Counted from the stretch's first letter, positions 7,047-13,726 are shown. The stretch is DNA of 13,732 nt from JAQWRV01 sp045564915 (GCA_045564915.1 JBJLGL010000003.1:1-13732), one strand, 5' to 3'. Made by a program: numbers and translations. Notes: generated from the sequence alone by a model not told the origin.

Positions 7047-7931
7047 CTAATTCTTTTCGAGAAAGAACCTCTTGGATGCCTTTAGTCCAGCGCCTTGGGT
7101 AGCGTATGGTTTAGATTGCTTGAACCAGTTAGACAGCATCGTTTCTTCGCTCTGACCCCAGTCATTACACCTGATATCGATGAATGCTTCGGTGTTTTCT
7201 GTTAAGTTCCGGTCCAACACCGAGGCATATTCTCCTGCTGAGAAAATATAGGACATGGCACGGCAGGAAAGCACTAAATCGAACGGCCCGTATTTTGCAA
7301 TGTTGTCGTCTGGTTGAAGAGCTTTGCAATATTCGATGTCGTTTGCTTCGGCGAGGGCCGCGCATGATTCTCTTCCTGTATCAAACGGCTCTACCTGTAC
7401 ACATGCTTTTAAGTCGCTCAAAACGATACAAAGCATAATATCAAGACAGCCAGCACCAGCGCCTAAATTCAATAGCCTTCGCCGATCTAGTGACACCCTC
7501 GGAATGATAGAAAGTAAGTCTGGTAGCACCCAATCCATAATATAAAACGGGGCGTATGACTCTACTTGACCATCGACATACTTTTCCACCCGGCGCCGAT
7601 GTTTATTGGCAGTCTTGTCAGAGTTAATGTACGCAATACATTCTTTAGGAATCTCAATTGTCGTAAAGCGGTCAGGGCCGCAATAAGGTAGCGTTAATGA
7701 GAACGGTCTTCCATCGTGTATTTTCTGTTTCAAAACATCTTTCATCACAAGTTTGCGGACAAACTGGTTATGAAACTTTTCGATTTCTGGATACTTAAAA
7801 AGCGAAAAAAATACTGAAGCCGAAGAGTCCCAGAACTGATCGTAGCTCAGCCGCGCTGCTTCCACATCACCGATACTCATTGAGTACTCAGCCTGACTAA
7901 CAAACTTCAAGACATCTGATCTGGTGAGCAT
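7047..7931 (-). CDS. Class I SAM-dependent methyltransferase-like protein
   Basis: The protein has 294 residues and no signal peptide. The C-terminal half has a Rossmann methyltransferase pattern: motif I RRLLNLGAGAGCLDIML (151-167), the acidic residue ending strand 2 (VQVEPF, E181), strand 4 in YGPFDLVLSCRAMSYIF (214-230), and strand 5 AFIDIRCN (249-256). The N-terminal 130 residues are a separate helical part (FWDSSASVFFSLFKYPEIEKFHNQFVR) that recalls the leader regions of putative sugar O-methyltransferases. The substrate is unknown. GAAGAG lies before the start as a possible ribosome binding site. It ends convergently towards the esterase gene, and its start lies close to the 3' end of the broken amine-oxidase gene on the same strand. 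Confidence 0.65.
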   Translation of the reverse strand: MLTRSDVLKFVSQAEYSMSIGDVEAARLSYDQFWDSSASVFFSLFKYPEIEKFHNQFVRKLVMKDVLKQKIHDGRPFSLTLPYCGPDRFTTIEIPKECIAYINSDKTANKHRRRVEKYVDGQVESYAPFYIMDWVLPDLLSIIPRVSLDRRRLLNLGAGAGCLDIMLCIVLSDLKACVQVEPFDTGRESCAALAEANDIEYCKALQPDDNIAKYGPFDLVLSCRAMSYIFSAGEYASVLDRNLTENTEAFIDIRCNDWGQSEETMLSNWFKQSKPYATQGAGLKASKRFFLEKN

Positions 7932-7976
7932 TGCTACTCTTCGAGAAGATTCACATTATTTACTAAGATACCGGTT

Positions 7977-8593
7977 CTAAGCTCCTAGATCATAGGCTTT
8001 CAGGATGGTGCTCACTGCCTGACTAACGACGGTTTCATCAGTTTCAGACGATAGCGCATATGCCGCTGGACCACCATTAAAGCACACGAGAACCGGCTTT
8101 CCAGTCACCGCATAAAGGTTTATCCAGGCGTTGTAATGACCGCGCGGAAAATCTGTGAACGGCGTGACGATATTGTGCGTTTCTGCGTCCCAGAAAACCT
8201 CATCAAATTGCAGGTAAATCTTGTCTAGCGTGCCGAACCCAAGACGATCAATAGCCCCTGTATTTTATCTGGTAAAGCAGGGTCAAATGAGATGCCTCCG
8301 GCTTTCCACACGCCAAGTGGTACGGTCACAATGACAACATCGAAGTTACGCACTTTCACATCCGAGGTCACGCGCACCCTATCAGACGCGTATTCAACCC
8401 CAGTCACGCGCTCATTCAATGAAAGGCCATAATCGCCTTCAAACTGTGTCAGGATCTGATCGTACCCATCAGGAAACAGCATTTCGTCGCCAGTGTAGTC
8501 ATCGGTCCAAAGGCACGCCCATTTGTTAAGTGTATTCCACGTGTATTTACAGGGGAAGAAAACAACAGGCAGCGGATAGGATAGTACCCCCAC
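7977..8593 (-). pseudogene. FAD-dependent amine oxidase, C-terminal remnant with frameshift
   Basis: Two reading frames on the minus strand join into one amine-oxidase (monoamine/polyamine oxidase family) C-terminal half. The first (to about 8255) reads DDYTGDEMLFPDGYDQIL, VRNFDVVIVTVPLGVWKAGG and ISFDPALPDKIQG. The second continues as AIDRLGFGTLDKIYLQFDEV, FPRGHYNAWINLYAVTGKPV and LSSETDETVVSQAVSTILKA and ends at the stop complementary to 7977-7979. The break lies in a run of four C on the plus strand (8255-8258). One extra base there would restore a continuous frame, so a single-base loss in a homopolymer is the likely cause. The N-terminal FAD-binding GxGxxG domain is absent; homology fades at about 8590, close to the recombinase gene. 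The gene cannot encode a working enzyme. Confidence 0.85.
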
Positions 8594-8838
8594 AGGTGCC
8601 CACGCAACTAACTAGTATATCAATAAATTTCTGTATTCTGCGGTTTACAGGGCTTTAGTGGCGGAGGGAGTGTCTGCCAAACTACCGTTTTCTGCGATAT
8701 TTACCAATATTCTAACGTCCCATTAATCGTCGGTTTTCCTTAGTTTATTGCCTTATATTGCATATACTGTCCGTCTAGCGCTATTATTATCCCATTACTA
8801 AGTACCCATGCAAGTACCCATGCAATGTGAGGCTTCCT
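8594..8838. other. Junction between amine-oxidase remnant and integrase, possible att region
   Basis: This 245-bp AT-rich stretch holds no gene. On its minus strand, at 8659-8672, it reads CACTCCCTCCGCCA, which looks like the last bases of a tRNA-Ser gene (acceptor stem plus discriminator). No T-loop or anticodon arm precedes it, so it is not a tRNA. Integrases of the neighbouring type often use tRNA 3' ends as attachment cores, so this may be an att remnant. That reading is speculative. Confidence 0.3.
8800..8823 (+). repeat. Tandem 12-bp repeat before the integrase gene
   Basis: AAGTACCCATGC occurs twice head to tail (8800-8811 and 8812-8823), directly in front of the ribosome binding site of the integrase gene. 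Short tandem repeats of the AAGTACCC kind are plausible arm-type binding sites for the recombinase or part of its regulation. The repeat itself is exact; its role is inference. Confidence 0.7.
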
Positions 8839-10203
8839 ATGGTGACCCGTAAAAAGCCCCTAGACACGTCGAGGAGCCGCCTGAGCGCCCTTGACGTGAA
8901 GAACGCAGGCCCAGGCGAGCATTACGACGGTGGCGGCCTGTGGCTAGTTGTTAACGCAGGAAGAAGGCGTCGCGATTCAACTGGTAAATCATACAATGAC
9001 AAAAACTATAAGAGCCGAAGGTGGGTTTACGAATACAAGCTTAATGGCAAGCGCCGAAAGATGGGCCTTGGGCCATATGAAACGGTATCGCTGAAGAAGG
9101 CGCGGCAAGAACGCGACAAATGGGAAAAAGTAAAGCTTGATCTAATAGATCCTATTGAAGAGCGCGACCGCCAGATTCAAAAATTCACGTTGGGAAAAGG
9201 GGAAACCTTTGAATGGTGTGCAAACCGATACATTGAAGTACATGAGCCAGAGTGGCGGAACCTAAAACACGCACAACAATGGCGCACGACATTGGAAGAG
9301 TACGCTTTCCCTGTATTTGGCAAGAAGCCGATCGAAGAGATCAACAGAAATGATGTCCTTCGTGCCTTGGAGCCGTATTGGAAAAAACGAACTAAAGGCG
9401 GAAAGCCAGAAACGATGTCGCGGGTAAGAGGCCGCATTGAGTTAATTATGTCATGGGCTATCGCGAACAAGCACCGCCCACAAAATGCCATACAAAATGA
9501 ACCGCCAAACCCAGCTACGTGGAAAGACAACCTTGAGCACCACTTGCCTAAGGTAAGAAAACTAAAGGAAGAAAGAAAACAGCCGTCGTTGCCATACACT
9601 GAGATCCAGAAATTTTATGCTGCGTTGGATCAACAAGACAGCGTAGCTTCTGTTGCTTTGCAACTTCTGATTCTAACAGGATTGCGCAGTAAACCCGTAC
9701 TTCAAGCCGAATGGAAAGAAATAGACTTTGATAAGGGCGCTTGGAATATTCCAGCAAGTAAAATGAAGGCCGAAAACAAACACCGTGTCCCGCTTAGCAA
9801 AGAATGTCTTCGACTACTAAAGAAGATGAAAGACTTACGGACTAACAAGTGGGTGTTTCCGGGTGCAAAGAATAATACATGTTTATCTTCAGGCGCATTT
9901 GATGCGTTACTGGATCGTATGCAGAAAAGAGCAGAATGGTTAGATCCAGAGGACAACAGAATTACAACGCACGGCTTCAGGGCAACGATCACTGAATACC
10001 TAGATGAAGAAACAAATATTGCTACCAAGCTAAAGGAAGCAGTCTTAGCACATACCCTTGGCGAGGATTCCTTCGCAAAATATTCCCGCGGCGATAAATA
10101 CAAGAAGCGGGCTTTGATCATGGAAGATTGGGCAAACTTCTGTACGAGTCCGGTATCAAACGGCGACGGTAAAGTAATAAAATTGAAGAGTAAGCGGGCC
10201 TAG
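8839..10203 (+). CDS. Tyrosine recombinase, DUF4102/P4-type integrase
   Basis: The protein has 454 residues from the ATG at 8839. GAGG (8829-8832) stands 6 bp before that ATG, so I prefer it to the in-frame GTG at 8827. The N-terminal DUF4102 arm-binding domain is seen as LSALDVKNAGPGEHYDGGGLWL and KRRKMGLGPYETVSLKKARQ. A SAM-like core-binding domain (about 120-235) and the catalytic domain follow. The catalytic residues are visible: Arg283 (LTGLRSKP), His378/Arg381 in HGFRATITEYL, His405 in LAHTLGED, and the nucleophile Tyr415 in FAKYSRGD. The usual RPGE after the first Arg is replaced by RSKPVL, a departure from most relatives. It should catalyse integration and excision of a genomic island, and it probably mobilised some of the DNA around it. 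Confidence 0.93.
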   Translation: MVTRKKPLDTSRSRLSALDVKNAGPGEHYDGGGLWLVVNAGRRRRDSTGKSYNDKNYKSRRWVYEYKLNGKRRKMGLGPYETVSLKKARQERDKWEKVKLDLIDPIEERDRQIQKFTLGKGETFEWCANRYIEVHEPEWRNLKHAQQWRTTLEEYAFPVFGKKPIEEINRNDVLRALEPYWKKRTKGGKPETMSRVRGRIELIMSWAIANKHRPQNAIQNEPPNPATWKDNLEHHLPKVRKLKEERKQPSLPYTEIQKFYAALDQQDSVASVALQLLILTGLRSKPVLQAEWKEIDFDKGAWNIPASKMKAENKHRVPLSKECLRLLKKMKDLRTNKWVFPGAKNNTCLSSGAFDALLDRMQKRAEWLDPEDNRITTHGFRATITEYLDEETNIATKLKEAVLAHTLGEDSFAKYSRGDKYKKRALIMEDWANFCTSPVSNGDGKVIKLKSKRA

Positions 10204-10209
10204 ACCGTC

Positions 10210-10275
10210 TTCTATTGTATCCGGCAAGCCTAAAGGTTTACGCTGGCCTATGCAGTCATAGGTACGGTAGACCCC
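10210..10275 (+). repeat. Upstream block of Sel1 gene, copy 1
   Basis: This 66-bp block precedes the first Sel1-repeat gene and recurs at 13278-13343 before the second. The first 27 bases (TTCTATTGTATCCGGCAAGC, then CTAAAGG) are identical in both; the remainder differs at scattered positions but has equal length, including TATGCAGTCATA and ACCCC before ATG. It begins seven bases after the integrase stop codon. It probably carries a shared promoter or regulatory RNA leader; no clear ribosome binding site is visible in it. Confidence 0.8.
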
Positions 10276-10983
10276 ATGACAACACCAATTAAGACACTAT
10301 TGCTAACAGTCGTGCTGCTTTTCGGAAGCAGTCAGGGTGGGTATGCGCAGGACTTTAATAAGGGTGTGGAAGCATGGGAGCGTAGTGACTATGCAGCAGC
10401 CTTAAAAGAGTGGAGGCCGCTTGCTGAGCAAGGAAATGCGGTGGCGCAGTACCTCCTAGGTAACATGTACGACAACGGCAATGGCGTTACCCAAGATTAT
10501 AAAGAAGCGGTGAAGTGGTATCGGCTGGCTGCTGAGCAAGGAGATGCGGATGCGCAGCACAACCTAGGTAATATGTACTACCGTGGCCAAGGGGTTACCC
10601 AAGACTATAAAGAAGCAGTGAAGTGGTATCGGTTAGCTGCAGAGCAAGGAGTTGCGGAGGCCCAGTACAACCTCGGTCTCATGTACCTCGATGGCCTTGG
10701 TGTTATCCAAGACGATAAAGAAGCTGTGAAGTGGTGGCGGCTGGCTGCTGAGCAAGGATTTGCGGAGGCGCAGGGCAACCTAGGTGCCATGTACCACAAT
10801 GGTGAAGGCGTTATCCAAGACACGGTTTATGCCCATATGTGGTTTAACATTGCAGCGTCAAATGGGGAGGAGATAGCAAAAGAGAATAGAGACATTGTTG
10901 CAAAAGAATTGACACCTTCGCAGTTAGAAAAAGCAACAGACCTAGCCCGTGAGTGTGTGAAGAAAGAATACAAAGGCTGTTAA
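10276..10983 (+). CDS. Secreted Sel1-like repeat (SLR) protein
   Basis: The 235-residue protein starts with a signal peptide (MTTPIKTLLLTVVLLFGSSQ, cleavage near GGYAQ). Four tandem 36-residue Sel1 repeats follow from about residue 50, each of the form AEQGxAxAQxNLGxMYxxGxGVxQDYKEAVKWYRLA, and a fifth diverged unit ends in YAHMWFNIAASNGEE. The C-terminus TPSQLEKATDLARECVKKEY plus KGC is identical to that of the shorter paralogue at 13344. Sel1 repeats form alpha-solenoids that mediate protein-protein contacts, here in the periplasm or at the cell surface. The partner is unknown. The gene lies directly behind the integrase as island cargo. Confidence 0.9.
   Translation: MTTPIKTLLLTVVLLFGSSQGGYAQDFNKGVEAWERSDYAAALKEWRPLAEQGNAVAQYLLGNMYDNGNGVTQDYKEAVKWYRLAAEQGDADAQHNLGNMYYRGQGVTQDYKEAVKWYRLAAEQGVAEAQYNLGLMYLDGLGVIQDDKEAVKWWRLAAEQGFAEAQGNLGAMYHNGEGVIQDTVYAHMWFNIAASNGEEIAKENRDIVAKELTPSQLEKATDLARECVKKEYKGC
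10423..10854 (+). repeat. 108-bp tandem DNA repeats encoding Sel1 units
   Basis: Units starting at GCTGAGCAAGG or its variant recur exactly every 108 bp (10423, 10531, 10639, 10747). The first three are strongly alike at the DNA level (GAAGCGGTGAAGTGGTATCG recurs with few changes) and the fourth diverges towards its end. Such similarity points to recent unit duplication and predicts copy-number change by slippage or recombination. Confidence 0.85.
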
Positions 10984-11003
10984 CAGCTAAAGGGAGTATC
11001 AAT

Positions 11004-11231
11004 ATGAATCGCGCAGTGTTTCTTACTTTCAGCTTATTAATTCTCGTTTTCCCAGTAATGGCTCAATCGTCTAGCACCAGACGTTCAAATTATGAGTATT
11101 TGTTTTGGCCGTTTGGCAACAACTGCCTGGCTACGAACGTCACCAAGAGCGTTAATCACCTCAATTTCAAACCTTGGGGTGGTCTGTCATCGTCATGGAG
11201 CAGAGCCTGCTGCTATGACCTAACGAAATAG
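11004..11231 (+). CDS. Small secreted protein of unknown function
   Basis: A 75-residue reading frame starts at ATG 11004, with AGGGAG placed correctly in front of it, 20 bp after the Sel1 gene stop. It begins with a clear signal peptide (MNRAVFLTFSLLILVFPVMA, then QSS) followed by a short mature part rich in aromatic residues and Cys (YEYLFWPFGNNC, ACCYDL). I do not recognise a family. Its last 19 bases overlap the 3' end of the convergent ACR3 gene, so the original C-terminus may have been lost when the arsenic genes became joined here. It is probably cotranscribed with the Sel1 gene. The signal peptide and ribosome binding site make it likely real. Confidence 0.6.
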   Translation: MNRAVFLTFSLLILVFPVMAQSSSTRRSNYEYLFWPFGNNCLATNVTKSVNHLNFKPWGGLSSSWSRACCYDLTK

Positions 11232-12259
11232 TTACGAGTCCTATTCGCAAAGTAAACCAATGACAGCATGACTGGCACTTCGACAAGGACGCCCACAACG
11301 GTCGCCAGTGCCGCGCCTGAGTTAAGACCAAATAGACTGATCGCAACGGCAACCGCCAGCTCGAAGAAGTTGGAGGTCCCGATCAGCGCTGCCGGGGCAG
11401 CAGTCGTAAATGGCACGCGCCACAAATACCCCCAACCATAGGCAACGATAAATATCCCGTAGCTTTGAATAAGAAGCGGAATAGCGATCAAGGCAATAAC
11501 CATGGGTTTATCCAGAATGGTTTGCGCCTGAAAACCGAACAGCAGTATGACGGTGGCCAGTAGCCCCATCACCGAAAAGGGTTTTAATTTTGCAGTAAAA
11601 GCTGCAACTCGCTCGTGATCACCGGAGCCATCCAAAACCCTTCGGGTCATATATCCGGCGGCAAGTGGTATCACGACATAGAGGATGACAGACAGGAGCA
11701 ATGTCTCCCACGGCACCACGATATCCGTCACCCCTAGCAGGAGCGCAGCAATGGGCGCAAAAGCAAACACCATGATGATATCGTTGATTGACACCTGAAC
11801 CAGCGTGTAGTTGGCATCACCACGGACGAGCTGACTCCAGACAAAGACCATGGCTGTGCATGGCGCAACACCTAAAAGGATCATTCCTGCGATATATTCT
11901 TTGGCGGTTTGCGGCTCAACAAGACCAGCAAAAATATACTCGAAGAACAAAATGCCCAAAGCTGCCATGGTAAAAGGCTTGATGAGCCAGTTCACAACAA
12001 GCGTAATACACAAGCCTTTAGGTTTCTTGCCGACATCCTTGAGGGAGGCAAAATCCACATTCACCATCATTGGGTAAATCATCACCCAGATAAAAACCGC
12101 CACCACCAGATTGACACTGGCATATTCAAGGGAGGCGATGGCCTGGAAAATATTTGGCACCGTCGCACCGAGCCCAACCCCTGCAACAATACACAAAGCC
12201 ACCCAAAGGGAGAGATAGCGTTCAAATGCGCCCATGGGGGAAGATGAGTCGTGGCTCAT
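11213..12259 (-). CDS. acr3: ACR3-family arsenite efflux transporter
   Basis: This 348-residue integral membrane protein has ten predicted membrane segments, the normal size for ACR3. Family signatures are present: FIWVMIYPMMVNVDF (57-71), the conserved Cys134 in LLGVAPCTAMVFVWS, and Glu300 in GTSNFFELAVAVAISLFG, both matching residues important for arsenite transport. It exports As(III) (and perhaps antimonite) across the inner membrane using the proton gradient. The start overlaps the stop of the upstream composite gene by four bases (ATGA), so translation should be coupled. No arsR or intact arsC is visible in the window, which is unusual for an ars operon. The transporter itself looks intact. 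Confidence 0.95.
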   Translation of the reverse strand: MSHDSSSPMGAFERYLSLWVALCIVAGVGLGATVPNIFQAIASLEYASVNLVVAVFIWVMIYPMMVNVDFASLKDVGKKPKGLCITLVVNWLIKPFTMAALGILFFEYIFAGLVEPQTAKEYIAGMILLGVAPCTAMVFVWSQLVRGDANYTLVQVSINDIIMVFAFAPIAALLLGVTDIVVPWETLLLSVILYVVIPLAAGYMTRRVLDGSGDHERVAAFTAKLKPFSVMGLLATVILLFGFQAQTILDKPMVIALIAIPLLIQSYGIFIVAYGWGYLWRVPFTTAAPAALIGTSNFFELAVAVAISLFGLNSGAALATVVGVLVEVPVMLSLVYFANRTRNYFVRS

Positions 12260-12810
12260 AACAATTCTGTCTCAATTCGGTTTCTGAGCATATTGAAGGC
12301 TTCATCAAACGCCGCATTGATCTCGTCATCTGATCCTTGCGCCTTGGCTGGATCAGGCGTGCTCCAATACAGTTTTTCGTGGTTGCCGAAAAACACAGGA
12401 CAGGATTCACTTGCCGCCTGATCCCACACCGTAATCACCACGTCGAAGCTTTCACCTTCAAATTCATCCCACGACTTGCTGCGCGGCTCGCCGACATCAA
12501 TGCCATGCTGTTCAGCGTGTTGCTTTAAAAATGCATCAAATTTCTTATCCTCCGCAAGAGTTTTTCCAGGTTTATATTTTGGCAATTGCCGCTGCCACAT
12601 TCCTTTTAGGCCGATAACACGCGCCGCGTTCTCATCAGCATCAGCAGTATGCCCACATTTCGTGCATAAAAATTCATCCATCTTGAAGCCATCGCCATCA
12701 GCAGAGGATCCAACTACACGGACCTCGTCTCGCGCTAATGTGGTTTGTGCTGTCGTAGTTAATCCCAGCGCTGCCGTCACTATAAGTGTTGAGAAAGTCA
12801 CTATTTTCAT
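12256..12810 (-). CDS. Composite ORF: PstS-like N-terminus, TnpB/Cas12-like tail, ArsC C-terminal half
   Basis: The 184-residue ORF starts at ATG 12810, with AAGGG seven bases before it (preferred over ATG 12831, which lacks one). Residues 1-36 are a signal peptide plus ARDEVRVVGSS, the N-terminus of PstS-type phosphate-binding proteins. Residues about 39-97 read FLCTKCGHTADADENAARVI, matching the second zinc-ribbon CxxC and the RuvC-III DxNAA motif (D59) of TnpB/Cas12 nucleases, then WQRQLPKYKPGKTLAEDKKF. Residues about 98-184 are the C-terminal half of a thioredoxin-type ArsC (HGIDVGEPRSKSWDEF, FDVVITVWDQAASESCPVFF, DPAKAQGSDDEINAAF). The ArsC catalytic CX5R P-loop is missing, and Trp129 replaces the usual Cys of ITVCD. 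It is therefore not a working arsenate reductase or nuclease. It may be a decayed junction product, or a leader ORF that keeps acr3 translated. ArsC and PstS parts are clear, the nuclease part probable. Confidence 0.7.
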   Translation of the reverse strand: MKIVTFSTLIVTAALGLTTTAQTTLARDEVRVVGSSADGDGFKMDEFLCTKCGHTADADENAARVIGLKGMWQRQLPKYKPGKTLAEDKKFDAFLKQHAEQHGIDVGEPRSKSWDEFEGESFDVVITVWDQAASESCPVFFGNHEKLYWSTPDPAKAQGSDDEINAAFDEAFNMLRNRIETELL

Positions 12811-12929
12811 TTCTTTACCCTTGAAAATCATCTTCGCGAATGGGCGTATCCCGTCCGCTCCAACATGCTCTATAGGGCCTATCCAAGACGGCTTGTTTAC
12901 AGTTGGGTTAAGTTTTTATGTCTCTGTGT
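12811..12929 (-). promoter_or_regulatory. Upstream region of the composite ORF-acr3 transcript
   Basis: This stretch must hold the promoter now driving acr3. Because the ORF begins with a PstS-like N-terminus, the region may derive from a phosphate-binding-protein gene's promoter, which would put acr3 under phosphate-type control. I see no convincing Pho box or ArsR site, so this is inference only. Confidence 0.25.
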
Positions 12930-13164
12930 CGCTCGTCTTTAGGCGGTACTTCGTCGGGACCGCCTAAGTTTGGCCGTCCCTTTCCTGCTGTACCTGTATT
13001 CAGCAAGTGTGGGGCTTGTGTCCCGTGGTTGTTTGTTACCACCACGGAGAAGTGCGCCCTTATTTAGCCCCACCGTTTCTTTCTGGGCTTTGATCAATAC
13101 CGAACTCAGCAAGTGTGGGGGGTGATTGCACCGGTCCCGACGAAGTACCGCCTAAAAACGAGCG
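12930..13164. mobile_element. 235-bp element with 33-bp inverted repeats (MITE-like)
   Basis: The left end (12930-12962) and the reverse complement of the right end (13132-13164) agree in 32 of 33 bases; the shared core is AGGCGGTACTTCGTCGGGAC. No transposase gene lies between them. The interior has a 15-bp direct repeat TCAGCAAGTGTGGGG (13000-13014 and 13106-13120), a hairpin CCGTGGT/ACCACGG (13023-13029 and 13041-13047), and an AGCCC/GGGCT dyad (13066-13090). The left end also folds on itself through TTAGGCGGT/ACCGCCTAA (12939-12967). No convincing target duplication is visible: the flanks share only GT. A non-autonomous transposable element is the best guess; a structured RNA or a relic of a larger element is possible. 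Confidence 0.6.
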
Positions 13165-13277
13165 GTTTGATCGAGAGGTAGAACCCCGTCTAAAATTGGC
13201 CCTTAGTGATTCCCACGTATTCCAATCTCGATAATTGTGCCGCTTCCACGGGTATCTCCACCCCTCTCCGCCTTGCT

Positions 13278-13343
13278 TTCTATTGTATCCGGCAAGCCTA
13301 AAGGACTAGGCTACCCTATGCAGTCATAAGCGCGGTGGACCCC
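13278..13343 (+). repeat. Upstream block of Sel1 gene, copy 2
   Basis: This is the second copy of the block at 10210-10275, with the same length up to the ATG and the same first 27 bases. Upstream of 13278 (13165-13277) the sequence bears no likeness to the region before copy 1, and I see no gene or known site there. The edge of the duplication is therefore sharp. Confidence 0.8.
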
Positions 13344-13691
13344 ATGACCAACCCAATTAAGACACTATTACTGGCAGTCGTGCTGTTTCTTGGAAGCAGT
13401 CAGGCTAGCTTTTCCCAAGACTACGCAATTATTCTTAAAGAGCTTAGCCCTGTTGGGGAGGAACGCCATGCATTAGCGCAGAACAAGCTAGGTGAAATGT
13501 ACTATACAGGCGAAGGCGCTATGCAAGATAATATCTATGCACATATGTGGTGGAGTATTGCAGCGTCAAATGGCAATGAGGAGGCAAAAGAGGAGGTGGA
13601 TAGTCTTTCAAAATATATGACGCCTTCACAGTTAGAGAAAGCAACGGACCTAGCCCGTGAGTGTGTGAAGAAAGAGTACAAAGGCTGTTAA
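13344..13691 (+). CDS. Short Sel1-like repeat protein, paralogue of the gene at 10276
   Basis: The protein has 115 residues from ATG 13344. I prefer this start to the in-frame GTG at 13335 because the paralogue at 10276 aligns from the ATG and has no start codon at the GTG position. It has a near-identical signal peptide (MTNPIKTLLLAVVLFLGSSQ), then a single Sel1 unit (ALAQNKLGEMYYTGEGAMQD, YAHMWWSIAASNG), and the C-terminus TPSQLEKATDLARECVKKEY plus KGC, identical to the long paralogue. It thus looks like the long protein with its inner repeats removed. Export to the periplasm is expected; the function is unknown. The third base of many codons differs between the copies, so the duplication is not brand new. 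Confidence 0.85.
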   Translation: MTNPIKTLLLAVVLFLGSSQASFSQDYAIILKELSPVGEERHALAQNKLGEMYYTGEGAMQDNIYAHMWWSIAASNGNEEAKEEVDSLSKYMTPSQLEKATDLARECVKKEYKGC

Positions 13692-13704
13692 AAGCATTTA
13701 ATGT

Positions 13705-13726
13705 GCACTGACAGATAAAACAGTGC
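13705..13726 (+). terminator. Possible 3' hairpin after the short Sel1 gene
   Basis: GCACTG (13705-13710) and CAGTGC (13721-13726) form a perfect 6-bp stem with a 10-base loop, 13 bases after the stop codon. The window ends six bases later, so a T-run cannot be checked; the bases visible (TATAAC) do not support a strong rho-independent terminator. Confidence 0.3.

Noticed and set aside
8659..8740. tRNA-Ser gene on the minus strand
   Set aside because: Only the last 14 bases resemble a tRNA; no TTCGA T-loop, anticodon arm or matching 5' acceptor strand precedes them.
10423..10854. CRISPR-like array (regular 108-bp repeats)
   Set aside because: The repeats are in-frame 36-residue Sel1 coding units without variable spacers.
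12476..12967. Plus-strand frame of 163 codons antisense to the composite ORF
   Set aside because: The minus frame shows clear protein-family motifs; the plus frame is Ser/Cys/Phe-rich and runs through the inverted repeat end.
12930..13164. Integron attC site or true CRISPR array
   Set aside because: There are only two repeat copies in inverted orientation, no series of spacers, and no attC-type core sites (GTTRRRY/RYYYAAC) in the right places.
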